Positions 37,090-46,632 of a stretch of DNA of 64,000 bases are shown piece after piece (within the stretch, counting starts at the first letter, position 1; every line of letters starts with the position of its first letter). Origin of the DNA: Methanoregula sp. PtaU1.Bin051 (GTDB lineage: Archaea > Halobacteriota > Methanomicrobia > Methanomicrobiales > Methanospirillaceae); assembly GCA_002067895.1 (NCBI GenBank), contig MVRE01000017.1, positions 92,857-156,856 on the forward strand, written 5' to 3'. The translations under genes and the position numbers were made by a program. The notes below the pieces were generated by a model, which saw only the letters and a list, made by a program, of their open reading frames with translations, made no database searches and had not been told where the DNA came from.

Positions 37090-38343
37090 TTACACCCTGA
37101 TCCTCTCGGTACATGCGTCCATCTTCTCCCGGAAGTCTTTTAAGAACGCGACCACCCGCTCGGCCGTCTCCTTCTTGCACTGCCCGCAGGTGATCTCCCC
37201 CGAAACGCAACGCTTCCTGATCTTTAAAAGTACGTTATCATCCGAGACCATGTGGAAGAGATTGAGCATGTATAAAGAGCATTTGTCCGGCTCTCCCCCA
37301 AGCTCCTTCTGTTCCTGAAGCGTCATCCGGCCCCCTGTAATCCCGCTCATGACCTTCTTACGTACTGCTGCCTCCGGCTCATAGAACGAGATGATGCTCT
37401 CGGGGATGCTGGATGACATCTTCCCCCCGGTCAGGCCGGGCATGAAAATATGATACGTAGACGACGGGGTGAAGAATCCGAAACCGCCGTGCGCCAGCTC
37501 GATCTCGCGCACTTTTCCTTTCACGTCGTTGCACTGCGCCCCTTTGATATCCACATGCCCCTCGTATTTCTTCGAGCCGCGAAATGCCTTGTGGACGGCA
37601 GCGAGCGCTGCATCGGGTGCATTCTTGGACCGGACGCTGATATAGCCATCCCGCTCTTCGACCGTAAACATCCGCAACTTGTGGGCAATGCCGCGGGTGA
37701 GCCGTATGTGCGGATCCTGGTCGATCCCGACCGGTACAAGGGTCGGGGCGGGCGCCCGGTCGATCTGCGGGTAGAGTATGTCTGCGACCTGCGTGATCAC
37801 GCTCTCCGCGTGGGCAAGGTCTGTGTCAGGGCCAAAACCATAGATTGCAGTCAGTTCGGAGAAGTTTACCTTGGTTGCAGCTTCGAATGCGAGGTCTTTC
37901 AGCCGGTCGTTCCTGCTCTGTGCATAGGTCGTCCCCTCAAATCCCAGCGCGTACAGGCAGGCGAGATACTCCTTCCCGTATTCCCGGCACTTCTCCCAGG
38001 AGAGCCCCCGGACCGCGTGGGCCTCCCGGTCGGCGATCGTGATGTACCCGTTCCCGCCCTGCTGCACGTGCCAGACGACTTCCTTCATCACCATCAGGTG
38101 CCCGAGATGGGGGTGCCCGCTCGGCATGAAACCAGTCAGGATATGAAACGGCGTTCGGTTCCGGATTGCTGATGCGATCTGCCCGTAATCGCGGTGCCCG
38201 AGCACGATACCGCGCAGGAAGAAATAGGGGAGCTCGGGAAGATCAGCGATTGCCTGCGAGATGGGTTCTATCCCGAATTCTGAGAAGAATTTTTCAACAT
38301 CAAGGGACTGGTTGCTCGACCAGGGATTTATTTCGGGTTCCAT
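37090..38343 (-). CDS. trpS: Tryptophanyl-tRNA synthetase
   Basis: 417 residues of class I fold: HIGH-like SGHPHLGHLMVM (about residue 79) and GGKMSSS at the second signature (about 290), followed by a C-terminal helical domain with CXXC-type cysteines (GEITCGQCKKE). The chosen ATG yields MEPEINPWSS. It sits one base before the pheS start region, forming the operon endA-trpS-pheS-pheT. Confidence 0.94.
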   Translation of the reverse strand: MEPEINPWSSNQSLDVEKFFSEFGIEPISQAIADLPELPYFFLRGIVLGHRDYGQIASAIRNRTPFHILTGFMPSGHPHLGHLMVMKEVVWHVQQGGNGYITIADREAHAVRGLSWEKCREYGKEYLACLYALGFEGTTYAQSRNDRLKDLAFEAATKVNFSELTAIYGFGPDTDLAHAESVITQVADILYPQIDRAPAPTLVPVGIDQDPHIRLTRGIAHKLRMFTVEERDGYISVRSKNAPDAALAAVHKAFRGSKKYEGHVDIKGAQCNDVKGKVREIELAHGGFGFFTPSSTYHIFMPGLTGGKMSSSIPESIISFYEPEAAVRKKVMSGITGGRMTLQEQKELGGEPDKCSLYMLNLFHMVSDDNVLLKIRKRCVSGEITCGQCKKETAERVVAFLKDFREKMDACTERIRV

Positions 38344-38356
38344 GAGGGTTTTCCAT

Positions 38357-39364
38357 TCACAGTTTGATTCTTGCAAATTCGATGTACTGGATGCCGCTAC
38401 TATGTACAGCGCCAAACAACATCTTCTTTTTGACACTATGGGCGAGTCGGACGGAACGCGATATTGTGCTCATCGGCAGCTCGGAATCCTGCCCGACTGC
38501 ATGGACGAGCATCCCGGAATGCACTTTCTGGGTGGAATATACCCGGAAATGATGTCCGAACTTATACCCTGTCTTGGGGATATAGCCCAGCCTGCGGAGA
38601 TCAGTATAGACAGCCGCCTTGTGAGCAAACTCACTATCTCCTTCACCTGCACGCATAATAATGTCCTCATCAGCCATGGTTACCGGACCGTCAGTGACAG
38701 AGAGAATGCCCTCCTGAGTAAGATAGAACGTCTCAAGCGGAGAGAAAAGCGTGCGGGAATCATCAAGCCGACTGCCCAGCCACGATTCTTCGAATGCTGA
38801 TCCGGCAGGAATCTTTACCATCACGGATTTGCCGGCAGGAACGCCGGAAATATGCGGGTACCTGGGCATTTCTCCAATTTCCGGAAGCAACTGCAGTTTT
38901 ATCTCGTAATAGGTCAGCTCGTCCTCATCGTCTACTGCGGCGAGGATATACAGCTTGCGCAGGTTATGCGCGGTCGTTACCTCTTTAATTAAGTCCCTGA
39001 ACCGGATCGGATCGCGTTCGGATACCACGCGTACAAGGTACAGCGATTCTCCCTTTCCCGGACGCTGCCCGCGCCTGAAAACCCGGAAATCATGCGGCCC
39101 TGTCTGGACTGCGTAACCCCGCTCCCTGATATCGCGATAAACGAGGAAACTGCGCAGGACGTTTGCCTTATCCGTAAAAGCGCTGAGGAGCGAGTCGAAA
39201 TCGTACCCCTCAACGACAATCCTGCCCCGATGGAGAAGGTAGAGCGCTTCGTGAGGTGCGAGCCGTAGGCCTTCTTTGTCCCTGCGGCCGTATCCCCCCT
39301 GTTCGTACAATACCACCCCCTCTTTCCCGCAACGCACGGATGAACCGTCAAATACCGCTTTCAC
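38357..39364 (-). CDS. endA: tRNA-splicing endonuclease
   Basis: 335 residues, the length of the fused, homodimeric archaeal type with a duplicated domain. The C-terminal active half carries Tyr in DLRRLGYIPKTGYKFG, His in GHHFRVYS and Lys in HSVKKKMLFG. It cuts introns at bulge-helix-bulge motifs. It begins the minus-strand translation block and ends 13 nt before trpS. Confidence 0.94.
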   Translation of the reverse strand: MKAVFDGSSVRCGKEGVVLYEQGGYGRRDKEGLRLAPHEALYLLHRGRIVVEGYDFDSLLSAFTDKANVLRSFLVYRDIRERGYAVQTGPHDFRVFRRGQRPGKGESLYLVRVVSERDPIRFRDLIKEVTTAHNLRKLYILAAVDDEDELTYYEIKLQLLPEIGEMPRYPHISGVPAGKSVMVKIPAGSAFEESWLGSRLDDSRTLFSPLETFYLTQEGILSVTDGPVTMADEDIIMRAGEGDSEFAHKAAVYTDLRRLGYIPKTGYKFGHHFRVYSTQKVHSGMLVHAVGQDSELPMSTISRSVRLAHSVKKKMLFGAVHSSGIQYIEFARIKL

Positions 39365-39618
39365 TGATCAGCATATTGGATTTTATGGTAATATAAGAGA
39401 GCGTGGGCAAAATCCCGGACTTTTTTAAGAGATGCCGTCAGCAGAAAATCAAAAACGCGACTATAAAAACCAGAAAAAACAATATTATTGCTGTATTGTA
39501 TCTCATAAGTATGCCATAAGAAACGTCGGTGCATATAATTTTGCCCCGCATTCGTGGATTGTAATACTATAGGATACAGAAAAATGGTTTTTTACTGAGG
39601 AACAGCGGCTGAAGAACG
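39365..39618. promoter_or_regulatory. Divergent regulatory region before the six-gene operon
   Basis: The 254-nt A/T-rich gap contains GCATATAATTTT at 39531-39542, a likely TATA box for the plus-strand operon with a leader of about 50 nt. Nearer endA is ATTTTATGGTAATATAA (about 39375-39391), suitable for the minus-strand operon. No gene is seen. Confidence 0.45.
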
Positions 39619-40254
39619 ATGAATGAGATATACCGAGACATAAGACCGAAAAACCTCAGGATCGCGGGCTTCCTGAATCGTTCAAAAGTTAACGGGCCGG
39701 GTACACGATTCGTTATCTGGACACAGGGATGCCCGATCCACTGTGAAGGATGTTTCAATCCCGATCTCTGGGAGTACAATGGAGGGGAGATCATGTCCGT
39801 CGGTCAGCTGTTTGACAAGATTGTGTCAACAGCAGGGATTGACGGAGTCACATTCTCAGGGGGAGAGCCTTTTACGCAGGCAGGTGGGCTTGCTGAACTG
39901 GGCTCATTGGTTCACAGCCATAACCTGACCGTCGTTACGTTCACCGGCTTTACCTATGACATTCTTCGGGCAAAAGGACGTGCTTCATGGAACCGGCTTC
40001 TTGCAGAGACCGACCTTCTCATATCCGGGCCATACATAGCAGGGCTGCCCCTGAAATATTCCCATGCTGGTTTATGCAAAAAGGATATCCGCCTCCTCAC
40101 CGCCCGGATAAACATGGAACCGCTGCGGGCCGGAAGAGACGCCCAGACAACAGAGTATATCATAAACCGGAATGGTTCGCTCTTCATGACGGGTTTTCCG
40201 GACCAGAGTCTAAAAGCAGGATTCTCAGGCCTTGGCTCTAATAAGGGAGGATAG
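39619..40254 (+). CDS. Radical SAM activating-enzyme-like protein (NrdG-type)
   Basis: 211 residues. The cluster motif is CPIHCEGC (Cys 38, 42, 45), followed by the GGEP motif in FSGGEPFTQ and late conserved stretches like those of NrdG and PFL-activating enzymes. It would cleave SAM and generate a radical on a partner. No glycyl-radical enzyme or ribonucleotide reductase is in this window, so the partner may be one of the operon proteins (inference). The stop TAG (40252-40254) lies in a tandem duplicated 14-bp Shine-Dalgarno block. It heads a six-gene operon. Confidence 0.85.
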   Translation: MNEIYRDIRPKNLRIAGFLNRSKVNGPGTRFVIWTQGCPIHCEGCFNPDLWEYNGGEIMSVGQLFDKIVSTAGIDGVTFSGGEPFTQAGGLAELGSLVHSHNLTVVTFTGFTYDILRAKGRASWNRLLAETDLLISGPYIAGLPLKYSHAGLCKKDIRLLTARINMEPLRAGRDAQTTEYIINRNGSLFMTGFPDQSLKAGFSGLGSNKGG

Positions 40255-40272
40255 GAAAGGGAGGATAGGAAG
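40245..40272 (+). repeat. Tandem 14-bp Shine-Dalgarno duplication
   Basis: GGGAGGATAGGAAA at 40245-40258 is followed by GGGAGGATAGGAAG at 40259-40272. The first copy encodes the end and stop of the radical SAM gene and the second serves as the ribosome site of the DUF1257 gene. Confidence 0.75.
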
Positions 40273-40673
40273 TGTCTCATTTCAGCAGGGTTAAAACCCG
40301 GTTCAAAAACCGCGATGCATTGATCGAATGCCTCGAAGACGCGGAATTTTCTATCCGGCAGGATACCACGATCCGAGGATACCGGGGACTGCAGAATGTG
40401 GATATTGCCGCCCGGGCAAAAAACGGCAGCGAGATCGGCTTTGTAAAAAACAGTGACGGTTCGTTCGACATGGTTGCGGACTGGTGGACGAAAACAGGGA
40501 GGGGTGAACAGCAGCTTGCACGTAGCTTGCAGGTAATGGCAGAAAAGGTCCAGCAGGACTATGCACGACGGATGGTGCTGGAACAGGCCAGGAATGACGG
40601 GTTCTCGGTGGTTGAAGAGACAGAGGAGAAGGACGGGTCAATCCGGATTGTTGTACGGCGGTGGGTGCCATGA
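40272..40673 (+). CDS. DUF1257/Ycf35-family protein
   Basis: 133 residues. The start SHFSRVKTRFKNRDAL and the core RGYRGLQNVDIAAR, together with the C-terminal end DGSIRIVVRRW, are the pattern of the plastid/cyanobacterial Ycf35 family (DUF1257). The function is unknown. The start is GTG at 40272 with GGGAGGATAGG upstream; its TGA shares bases with the next ATG (ATGA). In the operon it links the radical SAM enzyme and the AAA+ ATPase. Confidence 0.85.
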   Translation: MSHFSRVKTRFKNRDALIECLEDAEFSIRQDTTIRGYRGLQNVDIAARAKNGSEIGFVKNSDGSFDMVADWWTKTGRGEQQLARSLQVMAEKVQQDYARRMVLEQARNDGFSVVEETEEKDGSIRIVVRRWVP

Positions 40674-42235
40674 CAAAACGCACCGAGCTGGACTTCTCCA
40701 ACACACTCTCAGTTTCCCTGCGGGCCCGTGTTACACTGATGGTTGTTGTAACACCGGAAGAAGAGCGGGCGATCTCCCAGATAAAAGCGGTCTGTGCCGG
40801 ATGGAATCCGCCGCGGCAGTGCCTTGTGTGGAATATTGTTGACGGGTTTACTTCCATTGCCGGTAACAGCACGTTCCTTTCCCAGGCACGCGAGCCCTTA
40901 TCTGCGCTTGATGATGTTGTAAAGTCGGATGAGAATTCAGTGATCGTCCTTCTGGATTTCCATGAGTTCTGGAATAATCCCCATGTCAAGCGCAGGATAA
41001 AAAACCTTGCCCAGAAATTCCGGTATAACCGCCGTTCGATCGTGATCGTAACCTCGTCTGTAAAAATTCCTGATGAGATACGCGACGATGCGGTTATTGT
41101 CCATCTCCCGCCGCCATCTGCTGCGGATCTCTCCAGGGAACTGGATGCCCTCGTCCAGACATGCAATGTTCCCTGCACCCTTTCGAAGAACGGCAGGGAA
41201 AAACTGATCCAGGCCGCCCTTGGCATGACCCTGAACAGTGCCCGGCGGTCGTTTTCCAAGGCAATTGTAATGCATGGCAGCATTGATGACCGTGATATCG
41301 ATTCAGTAGTCGGGGAGAAAAAAGACATCCTCAGCCAGACCGATGCCCTCGAGTTTTACAGCCTTACGGAAAGCGCCGATAATGTCGGAGGATTATCGGT
41401 GCTCAAGGAGTGGCTGGGCCTCCGCGAACGGGCGTTTACCGATGAGGCACGCAGGTACGGCCTTCCGGCACCAAAAGGGATCGCGTTAATCGGCATCCCG
41501 GGAACGGGCAAGAGCCTGACGGCAAAGATGATTGCCGACCTTTGGCATATCCCACTCCTCCGCCTCGATGTGGGGGCGCTGTTTGGAAGTCTCGTCGGGG
41601 AGTCCGAGGAACGGACTCGCCGTGCGCTTACTCTTGCCGAGACGATCGCTCCCTGTATCATCTGGGTGGACGAACTGGAGAAGGCCTTTTCGTTCGGTAC
41701 CGGTGATTCCGGCACCAGCCAGCGGGTCTTTGCCCATCTCCTGACATGGATGCAGGAGAAGACAGCCCCCTGTTTCGTTGTGGCCACCGCAAACGATATC
41801 AGTGCACTCCCGACAGAATTGTTGCGCAAGGGGAGGTTTGACGAAATCTTCTTTTTGGACCTGCCCAGTTTCGACGAACGCAAAGAGATCTTTTCCGTTC
41901 ATCTCAAAAAGCGGACATGTATCCCTTCGGAATTCGATCTGGACCGGCTCGCGACGGAGACCGAGGGGTATGTCGGTGCCGAGATCGAGCAGACGATCAC
42001 CGATGCGATGTATATAGCCTTCAATGACAAAATGCGGGCGGTAACGACGGAAGATATCAGCCGTTGCATAAAGACGCAGGTGCCGATATCAATCTCCCAG
42101 CGGGAAACAGTAACCTCACTTAGGGAGTGGCTCGCACAGGGACGGGCGATCTCTGCATCATCTGTTCCCAAAAGGACTTATTTACCGGAGGCAAACCGCG
42201 CCATCGCGCTCGAAGCCCCGCCGCGATCGCAGTGA
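40670..42235 (+). CDS. Ycf46-like AAA+ ATPase
   Basis: 521 residues. An N-terminal non-catalytic region (about 1-240) precedes one AAA module: Walker A GIPGTGKSLTAK (about 275), Walker B CIIWVDELEKAF (about 328), ATANDISALP and the arginine-containing RKGRFDEIFFLDLP (about 370-395), then a lid. The overall plan is that of the Ycf46 branch of AAA+ proteins. It would couple ATP hydrolysis to remodelling of a protein. It overlaps the DUF1257 stop by 4 nt, which suggests translational coupling. Confidence 0.88.
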   Translation: MTKRTELDFSNTLSVSLRARVTLMVVVTPEEERAISQIKAVCAGWNPPRQCLVWNIVDGFTSIAGNSTFLSQAREPLSALDDVVKSDENSVIVLLDFHEFWNNPHVKRRIKNLAQKFRYNRRSIVIVTSSVKIPDEIRDDAVIVHLPPPSAADLSRELDALVQTCNVPCTLSKNGREKLIQAALGMTLNSARRSFSKAIVMHGSIDDRDIDSVVGEKKDILSQTDALEFYSLTESADNVGGLSVLKEWLGLRERAFTDEARRYGLPAPKGIALIGIPGTGKSLTAKMIADLWHIPLLRLDVGALFGSLVGESEERTRRALTLAETIAPCIIWVDELEKAFSFGTGDSGTSQRVFAHLLTWMQEKTAPCFVVATANDISALPTELLRKGRFDEIFFLDLPSFDERKEIFSVHLKKRTCIPSEFDLDRLATETEGYVGAEIEQTITDAMYIAFNDKMRAVTTEDISRCIKTQVPISISQRETVTSLREWLAQGRAISASSVPKRTYLPEANRAIALEAPPRSQ

Positions 42236-42239
42236 TCCC

Positions 42240-45074
42240 ATGCTTCTCCGCTGCACTCCAGCAGGCCTGCTACCGGAAATCCGGTTACCTTTCATCAGGA
42301 CATATATACGCAGGACGCTACTGACAATGACTGCCGCCAGGGCACGCAAGGGCGATCCGGTCTCCCTGCTCACCCTGATGAAAGAATATTGCAGGTCCTT
42401 GGATTCCATATCAGAAGAGATTCTCCTCTCGACGATAACGGGCCCGATAAGCCGGTCGGTGACAGATCGGTTCTGCCATGAAGTCCTGCTGTATGGAGAC
42501 GATCATCTGAGGTCCCTTGCGGTAAGAGCCGGCGTCGCTCCTTCAGGATCTGAATCCCGCGTTTTATTTTTCTTTGCCACGGGCCAGATTACGGAATACC
42601 AGGCACTCGAAACCGGGGCCGGACACCCGTTGCTGCGCGCCGCGTATCTCCACGCACCCGAGCGCGTGAAAGAACAGGTGCGGAAAGTATCAAGAGCCTG
42701 TAGTTGTGAGATCATGCTTGCCGAGGCACTCCTGCCCGAAGATGATAGTGGTTCGGTATACAGCCTTTCCGGAGATGAATGGAACATCATAATTCAGGGA
42801 CTGATTGGCGCCTCCCGCCACGATGAACTGTACCGTCTGCTCCTGAGAGCACCGATCCCCCATGCACTCGAAGCGATTCGTTTTCTCCATTCGGAAGGGT
42901 GGGCACCCCGTGGCAGCATCCGGGATCTCTGGGAACAGGCGGCATGTTCACTTCCTGTCAGATGGACCTATCCGGATCCTGCCGGCTGCCCTGAACTCGT
43001 AGCCGGTGGGCCGGGTGGACATACCCGTTCTCTCGTCTTTTCACCGGACGGGTCCGCCGTTGTGACTGGCGGATATGACGGAACCCTTCGGATATGGAAT
43101 ATTGCAGACGGAAAATCCCGTTGCGTTATCAGGGGCAGTCCGTCAACTGGTGGAATGCCCGTATTCTTGCCGGACTGTGCTCATATCGTGGCGGTGATTA
43201 AGGATGCTGCCATCGCGATTATCGATGCCACATCAGGAAAGATCGTCTCCAGAATTCCAGTCCTCACGGTGGAAGACTGCCAGTTTGCACTCTCACAGGA
43301 TAACCGGATGCTGGCCTGTACTGATAGTGATGGGACGATCCGGATTCATTCATTACAGGATGGATCAGAGATAGTTACCCTGAATGAAGCCTCCATCGGG
43401 ATTACCACCCTTGCCTTCTCCCCGGATAACCATACACTTGCCGCAGGCTACAATGACGGAATTGTCCGGGTATGGTCATTGACTGAAAAAAAGCCTATCT
43501 GGTCATACCATGCGAATTCTCCTGAAGTTATCTGGCAGATCTGCTGGTCGGAGGACCGAAGGAGAATTCTTGTGATGTCTGATAAGAGTCCGCCAAGACT
43601 GCTTGATGCGGGGACCGGATCCTGCCGGTATACTTTCGCAAGGGAACGGAGTAAACCGCTTTCCAGTTCGGTCAGCGCTGACTGTTCCCACCTCGTAGTT
43701 GCATTCGAAGACGATACCGTATGCGTCTGGCGTCTTTCAGATTGCTGCTGCATGGCATGTATACCCGTCCAGAGAGGAAGTGCCGTATGCGTTGCCGCTG
43801 TCCCGGAAAGCTGCAGGATTGTAACGGGAGGTGATGATGGTCTGGTCCGCATCTTCCGGTACGGTGAGAAAAACCCGGAACGTATGTTTACAGCCCATGC
43901 TGACTGGATATCGGTTCTTGCTATCTCTCCGGACGGGAAAACCATCGGAACCGCCGGGTGGGACGGGACGACAAAACTCTGGGACCTGCATACTGCCGAA
44001 TTGAACCGGTCGCTAGCCATTAACGTCCGTTCCATTTCATGCCTCGCCGGTTTGCAGGATGGCAACGTGCTTGCCACGGGTACCTCTGACGGCTTTGTCT
44101 GGCTCTGGCGTTTTCCGATGACGGGACACAGTCATCCACTCGATGTCTACACAGGGTCTGTACGTTCAATTGCTGTTAGCAGAGACGGATTACTGCTCGC
44201 ATCCGCAGGAACTGACGGTCCGGTTCGGCTCTGGGATACAGGTACTGGTTCGCTGCTCTCCCAGCTCACGGGCATACCGGCAGGAACGTACTGCCTCGCC
44301 TTTACCCCCGATGGCCATGGAATTCTGACCGGCGGGTGGGACGAACAGATACGTCTTTTCAGTGTTCCTGATGGGGCGTTAATCCGGACCTATTCCGGCC
44401 ACTCCAGCGTAATCTCCTGCATTGCATTCTCCCCTGATGGATCACGGTTCGTCAGCGGAAGCAATGACGGGACGATCCGTATCTGGGATACCAGTTCAGG
44501 GTCTGTTATTGCAACCTGTACAGGAGACCGGCATGCAGTGGAAGCGGTCGCAATTTCGCCCGACGGGGAACTGGCTGCTGCAGCAGGCAGGGATGCAATT
44601 GTCAGGCTCTTCCGCCTGTCTGACGGTGACATGATTGCCGGGTTGACAGGGGCTCCCTCCACGATAACCGGGCTTCTCATAACTTCAGGAGGAGATCTTC
44701 TCATTGCATCTGGAGAGGATGGTTCTCTCTCCTATTTCAGCATCCTTGCAAGGGCGCATATCAGGAATGTAACCGTCCATATGGGAAGAGTCTGCGGCAT
44801 ATCCGGTGCAACCGGCGGCAGGGGGGACATTGCATCTGCCGGTACCGAGGGGACTGTGCGGATCATCCCCCTTCCGGCAACAGATCCGCTTGACAGGATG
44901 ACCCCTGATGTCATGCCATTCGTTGCCCGGCAGGCTTCCGGTCATCCGTCATGGCAGGCACGACAACAGTGGGATTTTCTGTTCTCTATTCTTCCCATCA
45001 GGTTTGCAGAGGATATCTGCCTCTGTTGTCCGCCACCCGCGATTGATGAATTCGATATCATGGTTGTTGGGTGA
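42240..45074 (+). CDS. WD40 protein with two predicted propellers and conserved end domains
   Basis: 944 residues. A helical N-terminal domain (about 30-250; LLRAAYLHAPERVKEQV, SGDEWNIIIQGL) is followed by about 14-15 WD-like repeats (about 255-870), enough for two seven-bladed propellers. Typical blades read LAFSPDG, GGYDGTLRIWNI, GSNDGTIRIWDT and so on. The C-terminus ends EFDIMVVG. The helical domain and the FDI-type tail resemble those of other prokaryotic WD40 proteins of this kind. It likely scaffolds the ATPases of the operon. ATG at 42240 is used; ATG at 42327 (MTAARARKG) is an alternative. Confidence 0.85.
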   Translation: MLLRCTPAGLLPEIRLPFIRTYIRRTLLTMTAARARKGDPVSLLTLMKEYCRSLDSISEEILLSTITGPISRSVTDRFCHEVLLYGDDHLRSLAVRAGVAPSGSESRVLFFFATGQITEYQALETGAGHPLLRAAYLHAPERVKEQVRKVSRACSCEIMLAEALLPEDDSGSVYSLSGDEWNIIIQGLIGASRHDELYRLLLRAPIPHALEAIRFLHSEGWAPRGSIRDLWEQAACSLPVRWTYPDPAGCPELVAGGPGGHTRSLVFSPDGSAVVTGGYDGTLRIWNIADGKSRCVIRGSPSTGGMPVFLPDCAHIVAVIKDAAIAIIDATSGKIVSRIPVLTVEDCQFALSQDNRMLACTDSDGTIRIHSLQDGSEIVTLNEASIGITTLAFSPDNHTLAAGYNDGIVRVWSLTEKKPIWSYHANSPEVIWQICWSEDRRRILVMSDKSPPRLLDAGTGSCRYTFARERSKPLSSSVSADCSHLVVAFEDDTVCVWRLSDCCCMACIPVQRGSAVCVAAVPESCRIVTGGDDGLVRIFRYGEKNPERMFTAHADWISVLAISPDGKTIGTAGWDGTTKLWDLHTAELNRSLAINVRSISCLAGLQDGNVLATGTSDGFVWLWRFPMTGHSHPLDVYTGSVRSIAVSRDGLLLASAGTDGPVRLWDTGTGSLLSQLTGIPAGTYCLAFTPDGHGILTGGWDEQIRLFSVPDGALIRTYSGHSSVISCIAFSPDGSRFVSGSNDGTIRIWDTSSGSVIATCTGDRHAVEAVAISPDGELAAAAGRDAIVRLFRLSDGDMIAGLTGAPSTITGLLITSGGDLLIASGEDGSLSYFSILARAHIRNVTVHMGRVCGISGATGGRGDIASAGTEGTVRIIPLPATDPLDRMTPDVMPFVARQASGHPSWQARQQWDFLFSILPIRFAEDICLCCPPPAIDEFDIMVVG

Positions 45075-45078
45075 ACGC

Positions 45079-46629
45079 ATGGCAAGAATCGGGGTTGACT
45101 TCGGGGCATCAGGAACCGTAATCGGGATATCATTACGCGATGACGGTTCCGATACCCACACCCTCGCCCCGGTATCGAACCTCATCCACCTTACGGAACA
45201 GGGTGATCGTATCACCGGGCAGGACGTGATCACCTCAGGTCTGGTCCAGTCAGACTCGACAGCGCGCCACTTGAGGCATTATGTTATCAACAACAGTCCG
45301 GTGCTGATCAGGGCCGGCCGGCAGGCCGGTTCGTACCAGCAGGAAGCACGGAATTACATTGTATCGCTCATCAGGGCCGCACTCAAAGAACAATGCACCG
45401 CATACGATGCGGTTTTTTGCGCACCAGCTGATGCCCCGGAACAGTACATCGAATGGCTTGCGTCAGTTTCCGCAGAGGCCGGGCTGCCGTCATATACTAT
45501 CATCGATGAACTGTTCGCTGCTGCAATCGGATACGGGATATCGCCTGACGAGGGAAAGACCATAATGGTGATTGATTTTGGTGCTGACGGGTTTGAGGTC
45601 ACCATTGCGATACTGCCTGGCGATGTACAGGAAGGATTTCCCTCCTGTCGTGTGATCGGAAAAGCAGCATCCGATATCGGGGGACGGGTTATTGACGGTT
45701 GGCTTGCCGACGAGGTGCTCAGGAAGAACGACCTCCTATCGCGATGTGCCGAGGACGCCCGTGCCCGGCTGATTATTGCATGTAAAAAAGCAAAAGAGGC
45801 CCTCACTTACGACAAGGAGGCATTAATCCATGTCCCGGGTATGAATGCCGGAAAAGACGTTATGACCCTCATTACCTGGCCCCGTTTTGAGGAGATTTTA
45901 CAGATGCACGATCTGACCGGAACAATAAAATGCACCATTGACCGTGCTATTGCCGCTGCAAAAAACCGGGGATATGACCTGAACCGGATCGAGCATGTCC
46001 TGATGATTGGCGGTATGAGCCTCATGCCGGCAGTCCGTGATACGGTTCTTGCGATATTTGAGAAGGATATGGTATACTCTGATGACCCGCGCTCTGCCGT
46101 GGCAAAGGGTGCCGCCATGTATCGCCCGGACCACGGCTTCATCCGGCGGGTCCCATGTGATTATGGTCTGAAATGGTGGGATCCGCTGACCTGCAGGCAC
46201 CAGTACCGGTATATCGTGCGGAAAGGTACGGAATATCCAACCACCCGGGAGACAGCCCGGATTCTTATCAGCGCTGCATATGACGGACAGACCTACATGG
46301 GTATCGCACTGTATGCTATCGGTAAAAACAGGCCGGATAACCGATCATCGGGAGTTGAGCTGGTTGCTGATCCGGACCGGGGTACGCGCTGTATTGAACT
46401 GCCGGATGATCCCTCGGCATTCCATGCAGAAAGGATCAATAATGCAAATCCGACATTTCTCGTAGCAAATCCACCGGGGCGTAAAGGAGAGGTGCGGTTT
46501 GAACTGGAGTTCTCGATCGATAGCACCGGTCAGCTTCGCCTGTCCGCCCGGGACCTGACAACCGGAGCATACGTGCTCGAGAACCATATCTGTGCTCAAC
46601 TGATTACATCAAAAAAGACGGAGACCTGA
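45079..46629 (+). CDS. Hsp70/DnaK-like protein
   Basis: 516 residues. The ATPase domain has MARIGVDFGASGTVIGI (phosphate 1), VIDFGADGFEVTI (phosphate 2), and LMIGGMSLMPAVRD (adenosine motif, about residue 308). A shorter beta-rich C-terminal part (about 390-515) resembles the substrate-binding half of Hsp70 but the helical lid is missing. It is far from housekeeping DnaK, and no DnaJ or GrpE is nearby. It starts 4 nt after the WD40 stop. A specialised chaperone acting with the AAA+ protein is the likely role. Confidence 0.85.
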   Translation: MARIGVDFGASGTVIGISLRDDGSDTHTLAPVSNLIHLTEQGDRITGQDVITSGLVQSDSTARHLRHYVINNSPVLIRAGRQAGSYQQEARNYIVSLIRAALKEQCTAYDAVFCAPADAPEQYIEWLASVSAEAGLPSYTIIDELFAAAIGYGISPDEGKTIMVIDFGADGFEVTIAILPGDVQEGFPSCRVIGKAASDIGGRVIDGWLADEVLRKNDLLSRCAEDARARLIIACKKAKEALTYDKEALIHVPGMNAGKDVMTLITWPRFEEILQMHDLTGTIKCTIDRAIAAAKNRGYDLNRIEHVLMIGGMSLMPAVRDTVLAIFEKDMVYSDDPRSAVAKGAAMYRPDHGFIRRVPCDYGLKWWDPLTCRHQYRYIVRKGTEYPTTRETARILISAAYDGQTYMGIALYAIGKNRPDNRSSGVELVADPDRGTRCIELPDDPSAFHAERINNANPTFLVANPPGRKGEVRFELEFSIDSTGQLRLSARDLTTGAYVLENHICAQLITSKKTET

Positions 46630-46632
46630 ACA

